Shown one piece after another: positions 24,565 to 39,398 of a stretch of 64,000 nt of DNA. Source of the DNA: Cystobasidium ongulense (taxonomy: Eukaryota > Basidiomycota > Cystobasidiomycetes > Cystobasidiales > Cystobasidiaceae); NCBI GenBank assembly GCA_022835595.1, contig BQUP01000007.1:1-64000 (forward strand), written 5' to 3'. The position numbers were made by a program, and so were the translations under genes. The notes below the pieces were generated by a model, which had not been told where the DNA came from, searched no databases, and saw only the letters and a program-made list of their open reading frames with translations. How positions within the stretch are numbered: position 1 is the stretch's first letter; each line of letters starts with the position of its first letter.

Positions 24565-25553
24565 ATGGCACCGCGAAGACGAGCACAACAGAACGACACG
24601 GCCCCTCCTGCTGCTGCTGCTGCTGCTGGAGTGGGAGGGCGCACGTCTAGAAACGCCGGACATGCTGGATCCGACGACGAAGATGACGAGTAAATAGACC
24701 CTCTGTTTCCCTCTACTGGACCTCCATTGCAGCTGTTCGACGAGTATGAACGCTGACTGCATGCATTAACTGTTTTTCATTCCATTTCTTCGTTTCTTGA
24801 CTTCTTGCCCCGTCGACTTCCTTCTTCACTGTACTGGTATTCTCGCTCATCCTCGTTTCGGCCTCGCCCGATCCCCCATCCTTCCTCCCATAACAGAGCG
24901 GGACCAACCTTCAATATAATAACAACATGCATGCAGTTCCAAATCGACACGGATGCAAAGAACAAGGCCAAATCTGTAAAGGCACTCGCTGAAGCCAAGA
25001 AAATAGCAGCAGAGTATGCGGAGAAGATACGAGATGTCATTCTCCAAGAGCAGCGAGACGTGTGAGCGGCTCTCCTTCTCTACAGCACTTGCTGACAGCT
25101 GTGCTGACTCTGGATGTATCCCCAGGCAAGCTGTGTATAACGAGTATCGCTCTCAAAGCAAGAAAGACATTCAGGAAAAAGATAAGATCCTACAGAATCT
25201 CCTGAAGAACTTTGAAGATATCGAGGCAAGTCGGAGGATGGAGAGTTACTTTCTGTCTGTGTCAAACTTCCTAACACTCCCTTCACAGCGCCTCTCGAAA
25301 ACCTTGCAAGAGAGAAGTGTGTTCTTCGAGGAGAATAGATATGCAAAGACCGAATCCTACCTCAGTGCTGCTGAGCAGAAAAGAGCAGGTGGGAAAGATG
25401 CACTATAGTTGAGTCTCCAAAGTACAATGCCTGATGTCTTTGTTGCGTGTTACAGCTTCTGCAGATCAGGTCGCCGAAGCTCTGGCAGCCAAGAGAAAGG
25501 CCGTACATGAGCGTACCGGATCTACCATTGCCTCGAACATGGCCAAACTATAA
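24565..25553 (+). CDS. Small coiled-coil protein, unknown (195 aa)
   Basis: Five exons (24565-24689, 24897-25061, 25126-25225, 25289-25388, 25456-25553) sum to 588 nt, an exact reading frame. The N-terminus is basic, then Ala-rich from a GCT run (PPAAAAAAAG), then acidic (GSDDEDDE). From FQIDTDAKNKAKSVKALAEA onward the protein is one continuous coiled coil with heptad-like spacing (KKDIQEKDKILQNLLKNFE, RLSKTLQERSVFFEE) to the end, SNMAKL. I do not recognise the family; a structural role in a kinetochore, cytoskeletal or spindle complex is possible but not shown. The first intron (207 nt) is long and its acceptor was picked because it keeps the frame. The third intron begins with GC instead of GT. 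The start lies 142 bases from the divergent MSI1-like start. Confidence 0.65.
25226..25288 (+). other. GC-AG intron, 63 nt, frame-preserving
   Basis: Inside the coiled-coil gene the junction reads GAG|GCAAGT at the donor and CTTCACAG at the acceptor, with CCTAAC as branch site 14 bases before it. AG|GCAAGT is the strong donor context known for GC-AG introns. The length is a multiple of three and contains no stop, so keeping it would add 21 residues, including a Phe/Ser/Leu-rich stretch that would interrupt the coiled coil. Confidence 0.7.
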
Positions 25554-26071
25554 GGGGACATGGACAGAATGTCTTTCTCGATAAACGCATCTAGGGATTC
25601 TTGCACCCTTTTCTTACCCAACTGACCATTCATGAGGTCCAGCTTCTACCTGTAGCATAGTCCGCCTTTACACAACCTTCATGACTTTTCGTGATGCCTC
25701 GAGATACTTGTCTGAGTCTAGACTACGACAAGACTAGTCAACTGTAATGCTAGCAAGATGCCTTTACATCCTTTGCTTCTTCGCTTGTGTTTTGTGCCCT
25801 GGCAATCGTTTGCCACTTCCACCGGCGCAGTGTTCTCTGTGTGCGATGGAGTACTGCACCTTGCTGCACACTCACTGCACCCACTCGAGGCTGTCGTCAT
25901 GTTCGCGGACCTATTCTGAAGCTTCAAGCAAGTGCGTCAGTAGCTGCATAGCTGCGTTCTCCGCTGTCCCGTCCAGGCTATCGTACAGGTTTCCCAGCAT
26001 CATCATATCATCATTGCACTTGAGCAGACAGACTAGACTGGCTGCTAGGTCACAGAACAGGCGCAGCCATC
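25554..26071. other. Intergenic, upstream of YVC1
   Basis: The 518 bases between the coiled-coil gene and YVC1 run with both genes on the plus strand, so they hold the terminator of one and the promoter of the other. One short frame from 25747 overlaps the YVC1 start but has no recognisable protein. No named promoter element is visible. Confidence 0.5.
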
Positions 26072-29377
<3,306 letters not shown>

Positions 29378-29575
29378 AAGTGGTTATGGACTGATGGTGG
29401 CGTTCAGCCTTCCGGGTCGGAGGTGTCCATTATCCAGCTTGAAGATGATGGATGGATGGAATGGCATGTCTTTTATGCTTATACACCATTGGATGCAGTA
29501 TTGCTTGCGTCGCTGGTCCCTCCACAGCCCAATTTCGCATACACGTCGTGCAGCCAGTCCAGTCCTCCATCAGCC

Positions 29576-29824
29576 ATGCCACTTGGGCCAAGAGCGCGTC
29601 TATGGATGCCAGTCATCGGCACTACCGTCGCAGTGACGGCTCTCGTCTTTCAGACCTCTGTGTTGTACCCATGGCATCATCAGCTGGACAGTGAGATGCA
29701 GCACATGCGAGAAGAACAAAAGAACCTGTTCAAGATGTACCACGAGAGCAAGCTCAAGCGGATTGACGAGCTGGAACGCCGGATTGTCAAGCAGGAGGAG
29801 CGGGGGCAGGAGGAAGGCATGTGA
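29576..29824 (+). CDS. Small single-helix membrane protein, unknown (82 aa)
   Basis: A single-exon frame starts MPLGPRARLWMPVIGTTVAV and has one membrane helix (VIGTTVAVTALVFQTSVLYPW). A charged helical tail follows (HMREEQKNLFKMYHESKLKR, then IDELERRIVKQEE), which could form a coiled coil. A short basic N-terminus, one helix and a charged tail are common in small mitochondrial membrane proteins of fungi. I cannot name the family. The frame is open upstream to 29423, but the ATG at 29576 is the one that begins the membrane-protein pattern. It lies 200 bases after YVC1 on the same strand. Its reality rests on composition alone. Confidence 0.5.
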   Translation: MPLGPRARLWMPVIGTTVAVTALVFQTSVLYPWHHQLDSEMQHMREEQKNLFKMYHESKLKRIDELERRIVKQEERGQEEGM

Positions 29825-30239
29825 TTGTCCTCAGTGAGTGCGACCAGCTCTATCACAGAATACCCTGCAGCTGATGCCTGTTGCCTGCTTGTTGTTGCAG
29901 CCTTCACGTTGGCCATGCATGTCGGTACACCAATATCCTCGATCATCTACTGTACACCATCTAGCTACAACAATACATGTACATCGACACCAACAGCAGC
30001 AGCAGCGAGACGGTGAGGTGGTGCAGATTGGCACGATCCAGACACCCCCAGTTACCTGTACAATAGCCAGTTGCATGGATCCATTACAATCTGTACAGCA
30101 TGCACGCATTGATCAACCTGCACTTGCCTTATCTGGATGTTTGAAGTGTCTTTCTCTCTTTGACTACCATTAACACAAGGTAGAGTAGAGCAGAGCACAT
30201 CTACACCCTACATATACACACAACTACAACGCACTCACC
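29825..30239. promoter_or_regulatory. Upstream region of the Ssp120-like gene
   Basis: The 415 bases before the Ssp120-like start hold no supported gene. The last 60 bases are C/A-rich (ACATCTACACCCTACATATACACACAACTACAACGC region), typical of a 5' leader close to a start codon. A CAGCAGCAGCAG run at about 29993-30006 is present. Confidence 0.4.
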
Positions 30240-31743
30240 ATGCGAGTGCGCAACAACACCCGCGTCGTCGCGCTCGCCGCCGCTGCTGCCTCGCTCACGG
30301 TGATGGCCACACTCGCGCAGGCACACGGCGGACAGGCTGGACACGGCGAAGGACACGACGATGGAGCGACGTATGCAGAGAGGCACATGATGACAGAGCA
30401 TCACATCGACTCGTGGGTGGTCTTGTTCTCTCTTCGTTGATTGTGGATTGCTGTCGCCGGTCTGACGCGATTGACGTGCATGCATGCTATGCTAGATTCG
30501 ACCTGGGTGAGTGCAGCCAGTACAGCCATTCACAGCATTGGATGCAATACTGAGATATACGTGTATTGTCCAGAATCATTCTTCAAACTACACGACCTCA
30601 ACAGAGACGGCATCCTAGACCGGTCAGAGCTCGAAGCAATCTACGGTCTACACCACGAGACATCACGCGAGAAATCAAGCAACGATGAAGAGCACAAGCG
30701 CAAGACTGATGAGATCTTGAAAAAGGTGCTCGATACGCTGGATCATAATGGTGATGGTGTAGTTACAAAGACAGAATTCGTATCAGCAGGTAGAGAAGGC
30801 CTGCCTGAGTTTGGTGATCATGAAGGTTTAGGTCACCACTACGATTCAGAAGGGGAGTACTTCCTGGTGAGTAGACCAAGCATCCTTTTTGGCTTTAGAG
30901 GAGCACTACAGCTGACTATTTGATCTCTATCTCTCCCGCTCGCAATTTGACTTTCTTGCTGTCTATCTCGACGCGCTCCACGCTTCACCTCCGAACGAAC
31001 GTCGTGACGATCCTCATCGCTACCAATGCGAATGCCATCCTCGCATGTACCTCGACGCGCTCGTTTATACTCTCTCCTCGATGATCGCTCTAAATCATCT
31101 GCACACACGCTTTCGTCGAAATGCACATGTCAATCACGTCGATGATAAATCATTCCATGCGCATCCACCATATCCCATATCAATTCAACATTCACAGCAC
31201 CACGAGGAAATGTACCACAGTACACCAGAAACGCAGACGGAAGAAAGTTATACACATCCAGAAGATATAGCACATTTCGAACATCACGAAGATATTGAAA
31301 GAGAAGAAGAAGATAAAGTACGTAAAGCACAAGGATTACCACCTACAGATCCGAATAAATCGTTGGATGAACAAACTGAACAACCAGATCATGATGAAAA
31401 AGAAGCTATGTTATTTGAAAAACAAAGAGCTGCAAATTTAGCAAATAATGGAATGGAACAACAAATATTCGATGCAGCTGCTTCATCTGGACAACAACGT
31501 AATATTGACAAAGATCAGGAAGAAGCTGGATTAACAGAAGAAGAAAAAGCAAGAAAGCAAAGAAGTAGAGATTCACAAGAACAATCTAGAAAATTAAAAG
31601 AACAATCTAAACAAGCTGCTGAAAGAGGTGCCTGGGGTGATAAGGGAGAAGGATTTAAAAAACCTAAAGATAAAATTGATAGATTAAGAGATAAGATACC
31701 TTATAAATATCGTGTTAGATCTTCATTCTTTGGTGAATTTTAA
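30240..31743 (+). CDS. Ssp120-like secretory-pathway EF-hand protein
   Basis: Four exons (30240-30412, 30496-30506, 30574-30866, 31198-31743) encode 340 residues. A signal peptide (VVALAAAAASLTVMATLAQA) is followed by a His/Gly-rich start and two EF hands. The first is DLNRDGILDRSE with Ca2+ ligands at the usual 1, 3, 5, 7 and 12 spots; the second is DHNGDGVVTKTE. Then comes the block HHEEMYHSTPETQTEESYTH and a long Glu/Gln/Lys helix. This order matches fungal Ssp120 and is related to animal nucleobindin and MCFD2-type ER/Golgi calcium proteins; yeast Ssp120 travels with the cargo receptors Emp46/47. There is no HDEL end; the protein ends RSSFFGEF. Exon 2 is just 11 nt, and the last intron (331 nt) is the longest in the window. 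The last exon uses mostly A/T-ended codons. Confidence 0.8.
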
Positions 31744-32861
31744 ATTTGAATGTTGGCACAAGATTGGAGAAACAGGGAGGGAAAATCGAACATTATATAT
31801 CATGGCTTTCTTTCTGAAGTCGGTTCCATTTTCGCAAATACCCGACGCACAATAGTCTTGTCTTAGTCGTGGTACTCAAGAAGAGGGTATTTCCTCTATT
31901 CGTTTTGGTGTTCTAGTCCTCCTCTCCTCTTCTTTCGAATATGTTGCGTAGCAAAAGCATATCATGTTAGCCAGCTTATAACTCTACCAAATCGCCATCC
32001 TGTATCTAGACCTTTCGTTTGTCTTTCTCTGTTACATTAGTTGTAAGTTTACTGTTGTCCAAACTTAAGCTTATGCGGAATCTGTTATGAAGTCTTCAAT
32101 GTAAACGATTATCCCTGAGCCTGGAGGTGAATGTGTACATCCTCCGAGCACGTGCCTTCTCATACATCGTGTCAACAGAGGTGGGTAGGACGGGCTAGAG
32201 CATGCTAGAGGATTCGCAATGCTGGCCAGTATCATAGGAAGCCTATTGACCCTGTTGCTGGTGCACTGCCCGTTCAAGCGCGCCACTGGCCGTATCTGAT
32301 GAAGAGGTGAAGCGGTCGCAGATGCGAACAAAAGGCGCGCGGCGGAGTTGTCTGACACCAGCTCTGCTCTGTTCTAATTCGCAGACCTGTATTCTGTAAA
32401 TCACACACAGTACCGGTGGTAGGTACGAGCTGCACATACGCTTGTGCAGACGGCTGTCATTTGCCTGCCACCGGTCCAACGACACTGGCATGTACGATTT
32501 ATGGACGCGCGCCTACAACGCTGCCTGGACTATGCAAGTCAAGATGCGTCAATTCTGCAAGAGCGAGCGGATCATGTGCACCTACCTGTTAGCCTATCTA
32601 CTTCCTGAACACTGGCAATGGCTCTCCTGCAAAGGCTCAAGTTGCTGACGCTTTTACTAACCGTCGCTTGCAGCACTTGTATATATTATGGTGCACATAC
32701 CGCCGTCGAGCAGGAAGGCCGCGCACTGTGCGCTGTTCGAATCAACACAGAGCTCTAGCTCACTAACCTCCACTCGTCGTTAACAACCGACCTTATGGAG
32801 GACCGACGCGAGGACACCGAGCTAAAGAGGCGAACGTTAATTCTCCGCATGGTAGACAAAC
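31744..32861. other. Long gap with no supported gene
   Basis: Over 1.1 kb follow the Ssp120-like gene. Several short frames exist on both strands (up to about 95 codons on the minus strand, 32071-32358), but none has a recognisable domain or a consistent splice pattern. The part just after 31743 is AT-rich and fits a 3' untranslated region. Confidence 0.4.
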
Positions 32862-33780
32862 ATGCAGCCAGTCCTCCCTCATGAACAAGCGTTTGCCGGC
32901 GAGCTGGGCGTCCAGTTGCCCAACGACTGGGTCACTAGCTACGTAGGCATGGACGCTGCACTCGGTACAGTCCCCCCGTCACTCAACCAAGTCAGTACAT
33001 CGGTCGGCCTGCGCACTCTGGTAGCGTGCAGTGCCGACTTTCCCCAGCTCCCGATACCCTCTTCCATCCCTCCATCCGTCCTCAACCTCCCATGCGATCT
33101 CCTGACAACTCTCAATTGGAGCGCATCGTCAAATGGAGAGCGATACTGCCTCATTCAAGTAGAGGTTGTCTCTGTCAATACCATGAAATGTCCTTCTCCT
33201 CCAGGAAGCCATGACCCCCCTCTCGTCCTAATCGAGCTTCACGCAACATCAGGACGGCCGAGTCAGAAGAGAAAGCACCAGGACTTGGAGACGCAGGATT
33301 TCTTTTTCATGGATAATCTCCTCTGTTCGTTGACAGCATCAGCAAGAGCAAGATGTTTATCGATCTTGGCTCGAGCAAGCTTCTCGGTTGCCACTCGCAG
33401 CTTCAATGCGATGTGGGAGTACAGGTTGCGCACAACAGCTGCTAAGATGCCGACTTGGAAACCCTCAACGTCAGACTGCTCGTGCAGGGCATCTAGCAAT
33501 GAGTAAGCACTTTGGACAGCCAAAACACACTGCAAGCTTTCAGTCACGTCCTATGGCACTCATCGTGCTCTTTGCCTCTCGCAGCTCCGAAGAATTGTAC
33601 AACTCTGCAGTTACATACAGGCGTTTCATGCGAGGCCATGTTGGACAGTCACATGCTCACTACTGCAGTCGCGAGAGGAACGAGAGGGACGATTTTAGTA
33701 GGAGATACCGCGTTTCGCAAGTCGTTCGAGTATCTAGAGAGATGCGAAGCCCTGACTTGTCCGGAAAACGTTGATTATAG
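32862..33780 (+). CDS. Doubtful spliced gene, unknown product
   Basis: A plus-strand model can be built from 32862: exon to 32990 ending PPSLNQ, an intron to about 33030, an exon with RPQPPMRSPDNSQLERIVKW, an intron with acceptor CTCCTCCAG near 33204, an exon with LVLIELHATSGRPSQKRKHQ, and a last exon ending CPENVDYRI and TAG at about 33778-33780. All junctions keep the frame. No domain is recognised. A 94-codon minus-strand frame at 33263-33547 is also helical and protein-like, so even the strand is uncertain. Base composition does not decide between them. Treat the entry as a placeholder for possible coding content. Confidence 0.3.
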
Positions 33781-34224
33781 GATCTAGTATCTCACTGCAA
33801 AACATGTTTTGAAGACTTTCGAAGGTCATCATTCGACTGAAAGCCTTCTTGCCTCGACATGCGGCGTTCAAGGGTTCAGTGAAACTCCAAATTGCCCTAA
33901 TGCCAACAGAGGGTGAGGTCAGAAGTGCTTGTAGTCTCATGCAAGTGGAGATGTTTTATATGCTCATCCGGGATGATAGGTTGCCGAAACTGCGTATTTT
34001 GAATCGTACTCGAAGTCAATGCTATCCGTGTCGCTAATGATGTTACGCTACATCCGTCTCGTCTGAATTTTGTTCTATGGTACACTTCCTGCAGCTTCCT
34101 TCTCGAAGTTTTGAAGATGCGTGGGCCGGTGGTTTGTGCGCTGTGTAAGCCAGATGCATTATATTGAGGTGACTAATGCTCTGTCATGATCCCGCTCCCA
34201 ACTTTACCTCTTGCTCTCCTTCGT
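33781..34224. other. Gap with nothing recognised
   Basis: About 440 bases between the doubtful gene and the 3' end of the XPF-like gene. Only short frames of about 60 codons exist on either strand. No RNA gene or repeat was seen. Confidence 0.4.
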
Positions 34225-36987
34225 CTATTCGTACGACATATAATTATCCGGATCGAATTCGTTGAAGGTTTCCAACAGATCGAATTCGTGTACTGGCGCA
34301 TCATCTTCGTCCTCCTGCATTCCAAAACCACCATAAAGAGGTTCAACTGTATTGTATGGCTCTTCTTCATATTGTTCTGCCCTGCCAGCTTCAGACCAGA
34401 AACTACCCATATGTTGTATAGGCGTGAAAGGTCTGTTGATGTTTTGTATCGGCTCATTGAGCTCTGCCTCCACATCGGCGTCATCTAGGATTAGATCGTT
34501 GAGATCGTCCATTTCGTATTCGAATTGAGGAGAACTATCTTGAAACCAGCCTTGAGAGCTTGAGCCCCTGATTCCCTCGTCTTGTAGTACATTCACTCGG
34601 TCGTAGCTATCACTGTTGCACAAGTGAAGAGCATTCACGAATGTATCTTCTTTTGGTTGAGTCCGATCCACTTGAGAGAACGAGTCCAGTAGATGGTTGT
34701 AAGCAGTGTAATTGGGATCTTCGAAGAAATTGTCTGAGCAGCTCGTAGTCTGCTGGACGTCTTGACTGTGAACTCCAGTAGGGGGGATCCTCACCTGTCT
34801 ATCATTTATGATTCCCTCTCTTGCAATACTTGTGTCTTGGGCGAGCGATCCAAAAGCAGCTTGTGACCTTAGAATCCTATTTATCTTCTTCTGCGAATGC
34901 GCGATCGCAGAGGGAGCGTAAAATGTGAGTACTAATTTCCAATTCCGACTATCAAGAATGAAAGCCGCATACAAGTCTTTCAGAACCGAGAATGGCAGAA
35001 AATCGCTCGATCCTCTCTTCTTCAGGCATTTCTTGGAAAGCCTCCAGCGAGCCAGCCTCAATGACGAGGTGGTGAGCGGAAAGATCATTGAGTACAAACA
35101 TATCGTACAATTTCTGGTCCTGTAAGGGAATCAGTTTGTTAGTGCTTTGGGCTACCTGCGATGCGTTCTCGTGCTTACCCAACCTAGCTGACCAAGCTGA
35201 ACATCTTCAGCAAACCGCATTTCGAGGCGTTCTCTAGCAAAAGCAGCTGCTTGCAGAGGGGTCGTCGCATAAAGTAGTTCTATATTTAGCTCTTCCCCAA
35301 TAGGTCTTTGAATCTGCTCTGCTAATGCGCCGATGGCATCGTGCAGCTTGTCTAGTGCTCGCTTGATGGCCGGGGTGAACGCAATTACGGTCGTTGAATT
35401 CTGTTTAGACGGTTTGTCATCTCGAGAAGGTTCGAACATCTCCATTACAAGAGTGATCTTGTCGTATTGCTCGCTTAAAAGCTTCAATGCATCAAGGAGA
35501 ATCTTCGAATGATGCATTCGCTTCTGTTCGTAATTGGTACCAAGGACCTTTGTCATTTGGTAGATGTAGCTTAAGCGGTAGTAGAAAAGGCATGAACGAG
35601 GTGAGAGAATGATATCCGGCTGAACAATCTGAGCGAAAATGGGTTGACCGCTGGTTTTGGAGATATTCAAAGCTCGAAGGCTGATAGGATCAGCTTCTTC
35701 AGGATAGATTATCTCGACGCTGTGCATGTCGAGAGCTCGATCAACTGCAGTATTTTGAAGAAGGCGGAAAGATCCGAAGCATCTGACTGGATTCAAGGCT
35801 GTGAGATCATATGTCGGCCCTGGATGAACTAGGGGAGCTGTCGTTAAAGGTACAGATACACTTGCCCTTGTTTGTTTTAGTTCGAGCGGTGAAGCTGGTG
35901 GAGCGGTAGATTTCACAGCAGAGGTACCAACGACCGTCTGTTGAGCAGCAGTCACTGCAGACGGTTTGGATTTATCTTCAGGCTTTGTTTGCACTTTGGC
36001 TGCTACTGCTGAGGGACTTTTGATGAGATCGTTTCGAGATCGAAGAACTAGATAGCCATTGACATTTGCGGAATTCCTTTTCGGAGGCTCGGGCGGCTCT
36101 CGTGCATGCTGGTGGCCGAAGAAATCGGTAATTTTGCTATTGTTTTGCTTCTTTCGTCTCTTAGATGCGACTAGCGCGGCCAGACCCTCCATACTTAGCT
36201 GAGTGAGCGGCTGGCGAGGCTTGTCTGGTGCAACAACTGGCGTTCTGCTTTGGGTTTCCGACGAACGTATGTCGCTGTCGGGATGTTTGAGCTGTGTACG
36301 TTCTTCCATGAAAAAATCTTTCAGAGGCTCTTCAGTAGTCTGATCCACTCGACCGCCCTGTCTATCAGTATCGATAGCGGGAGGAGTGACATCCACTCTG
36401 ATGTCCAGTGATGGCTTCCTACTTGGACATTCGGGATAGCCAGCACCTTCATTCGGCGGAGTGAATATCAATTCTTCGCTAGTAGTTGAAGACATTCTAG
36501 GCTCTAGAGTTGCTTGTTCCTGCGCGACCTTTCCTGTATAAGTGGTCTGTTTTGATTTCGTTTCGAATTCATCGATCGCTTGTAGTAAGTCCAGAATAGG
36601 AGTTTCTCCTTCCCTAGCCCCGAGAACTGGCAAGCTAGTCGAGTCCACAAAGTCCTCGATGTCTTCTATCGAAGAACCCAGCTCATCGAGTTCCTCATCG
36701 TCCGAGGCATGGTCCTCGTACATCTCCGCGATAGAATGGAAAGTTACGTGTCTCGCCGGGAGACTCGCCCATTCGGCGGTGGACACCTCCGCAGGATGAG
36801 TAGTTGGCTGCAGATGAGCTTCTGTCTTCTTGACCTCTTGTTCCATCTTTGCTGCTAGATTAGAGGAGTCATGGTTTTCCATTGGCTTCGATGGCGAGCT
36901 TTTATGTTTCTTCATAGGCTTGGCGGGTCCCTCTTGATTTGCACTTCGGTTCCGCTTGGAGTTGGAAGAGAAAGATGCTCTCGGCAT
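34225..36987 (-). CDS. XPF/ERCC4-like, nuclease-dead protein, Zip2/SHOC1 type
   Basis: Three exons (36987-35179, 35119-34973, 34890-34225) encode 873 residues. The first 430 residues are disordered and acidic. A domain of about 220 residues follows with the strand and helix order of XPF nucleases: VEIIYPEEADPISLRALNIS, then PDIILSPRSCLFYYRLSYIY, then ITLVMEMFEP and IELLYATTPLQAAAFAR. Active XPF proteins have ERKxxxD after the PDIILSP-like strand; here it reads CLFYYRLSY, so the metal site is missing. A helix-hairpin-helix-like end follows (LNDLSAHHLVIEAGSLEAF, then KKINRIL). This is the plan of Zip2/SHOC1, which with Spo16 binds branched DNA and promotes meiotic crossovers. The acidic C-terminal tail of some 200 residues is extra. 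The meiotic role is inferred from architecture. Confidence 0.6.
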
Positions 36988-37185
36988 GAGTGGACTTTCT
37001 GAGGTGCAGAAGAAATTATATAAGCTGCCTATAGTGTATGAAAAGCGGAAAAATTGGCGTACCCAGCTGTATACTTTGACACAGTCGACCACCAGGACTG
37101 AAAGACTCGCTCGATACAAGTGGAGATGTAGATCTTGTTGAAGCTGAGTTGATTGGGAAAGGACTCAGGATGGGGACATTCCCGC

Positions 37186-38320
37186 CTACTGGTCGAGAAA
37201 GTCAGCAAACACCCACATTAGGAAGGAAACGCTGTCAAGCATACCCCAGCGATCTACGTCCTCCATCAACTGGCTCATTGAATGTGATGAAGGTGTCTTT
37301 GGGTCAGTGAGGTAGTTCTGGAAGATGCTCTGATAGTCGAGCTTTTCCATCTCTTCAAAGTCTCGGATCGTAGGGGTGCCGCTTAAACGGCGTGGCATGA
37401 GGATTGGCGATGGCCGACGCGAGATCTACAGAGAAGCGCATCAGCGTACAGAACCCAGCTCCTGAGAGACAAGCTACCTGTGGATCATTCTCTCCAATCA
37501 AACCTTCGAACTGTGTTTTTACTGTCTGAGGTTTGATAATGGCCTGAATCGTAGCCAAAACAGCCTGAGACTTTCCAAAGAGCTCTTTCTGAAGCGGATC
37601 TCATATCAGTAACGTTTGGTAGATGCAAGAATAGTTGACTTTTCAGAATACTCACTGAGGCTGCAGGACCCAGCTTCAAGCATGCATCGATGGACTTTAT
37701 ATCAACAGGCGGATTTTCTTCTGAGGCTGGTGAGGGTGATACCTTCAGATGTTTCAGAGCTTTTTGAGCTTCAGCGTGATGAGATTTAGCAACGAGTGGT
37801 TTGAAGGTGGATTTGCGGCTCAATACAGGCGTGTCTTTGAGAGCCGCCCGCGTCATAACAAGCGCGTCTCGGCCGTCGAAACGCAGCAGAGGCTTGGATG
37901 GTTCTGTAGTGAAGTTGCAAGGATATCAAGCAGTCAGATGTCTGGTGAGATTACACGAATACAGTGCTGCTCACCTTCGTCCAGCACAGAGGGTGCTGGC
38001 AAAGTCGTCTGCGCGATTAACGCCTTGCTTCCTTCGAGCAGAGTCGTCGGGCCTGTAGGTTTCTCGGAGAACATCTGCTGCTGGGGGTTAGGACCCTTGG
38101 GCTCAATGAGCTGTGCGGCCAGCTCGTCGTCGTCGTCGTCGTCATCATTGCCTGTCAATTCGTCCAGCTCGTCGTCTGCGTGCAAGTCTTGCAAAGCAGT
38201 CCTCGCAGCCAGGCCTGGGTCATAGGTCGGGTCGATAAAGCCGTGAGCAGCTAAGTACTGGATTGTGGAAGCACAGAGCGATGGTCTGTCTTCATCATGA
38301 ACTTCCGTAGGCCAGTTCAT
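37186..38320 (-). CDS. Unknown protein with acidic N-terminal region (314 aa)
   Basis: Four exons (38320-37975, 37903-37656, 37588-37478, 37425-37186) join in frame. The protein begins MNWPTEVHDEDRPSLCAST, has an acidic run from a GTC/GAC repeat (DELTGNDDDDDDDELAAQ), then a basic middle (RKSTFKPLVAKSHHAEAQKA), and ends VSFLMWVFADFLDQ. No known domain is recognised, and no signal or membrane segment is clear. A further upstream exon is possible: a minus-strand frame 38615-38382 (DTDFPLHVIPNVEVPYDADG) can be spliced with a donor GTGCGTG and acceptor CAGCAG into frame just before the chosen ATG. The start is therefore uncertain. It lies 199 bases upstream of the XPF-like gene on the same strand. 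Confidence 0.6.
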
Positions 38321-38615
38321 CTCATCTACTCTGCTGTGAGAAGCAGCTGGCAGTCATTCTCTTTGAACGGTTGGCAGCAGTTCAAACAGTCGACACGCAC
38401 CCGGCCACGGAAGATACGACAGCAGTGTGAACGGACGACGCGTCACCCAGCAAGAACGATTCAGCATCGACCTGCTGACTCTGCTTTAACACCGACGATG
38501 CATGATACGCATATGGGCTGCCGTCTGCGTCGTACGGTACTTCTACATTGGGAATCACATGAAGAGGGAAATCCGTATCACTGCAAGCAAAGCGGCAAGA
38601 TTGCGCTAGTAGCAT

Positions 38616-39398
38616 TGTGAAGACGATGCATGGTGCTAATGGGTACCTTGTCCTTGCATCGCATCGCAGAACTGCTGAATCACAAGCTGGTACCTACGGT
38701 AGGCCATGCGGTACATGGTATGGCCTATAACAGAGCTTACTCTAGAGGAAACATGCTATTACGACCGTGGAATAGTACGAAATAGGTAGATACTCACATC
38801 GAACTTCATAAATGTGGTTATGGCGGTATCGTATCACCACATCGCGATAGCAGGCACATGAAGACATGCTTGAAGAAGCAAGCCTACGACCAAGCAAGAT
38901 CCGCAGATTGACTGTGACTAATATAATAAGCTACAGTATTTACTTGTTAGGGCACCAGCTTTATTCCCCGCCGATCAAATGCAAACCCTAATTCACATGC
39001 AAATCCGGCCTGGTAAAGGTAGAGAGGTGGTCCGGCGAGTCGGTGCCGAGTCCATCCTCTATTTTCTTTCGCTAAGTTAATTAATGGCATCAATTTGGTG
39101 ATTTAGCGGGCCTGGTGCTTCATCGTACTTAAAGTCTGACCGACGCGGCACTACCGGTACCGCTATTCAGGAAACCCCCCAGCCCACGAGATTGACGTTT
39201 TCGTGCATCTCTCAAACTGGACCGTTGCAGTCCAACGTGTGTGCAATGGGTTGGGAGGCCCGTAACTACAGATGCGCTGCACTTTCGCCTTCTTTATCAC
39301 ACCATCGCAAGCTGCTCCACAGCCTGTAATCAGGGCGTAGCGGGTACGAACACGACGAATTCCCGCTCCTGCAGCTGTTTGGACCCAGGCTAGCCGGG
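38616..39398. promoter_or_regulatory. Intergenic, divergent promoter of the 7TM gene
   Basis: The 780 bases separate the unknown minus-strand gene from the seven-helix gene on the plus strand, so promoters of both should be here. The middle (38930-39120) is AT-rich with a TTAATTAAT stretch near 39077. No coding frame or RNA gene is supported. Confidence 0.4.

Noticed and set aside
32690-32760. Possible second tRNA because of a GTTCGAATC word
   Set aside because: Flanking bases do not form a T stem and no matching acceptor or D arm is present.
38128-38150. GTC repeat as a microsatellite of interest
   Set aside because: It simply encodes the Asp run of the unknown acidic protein.
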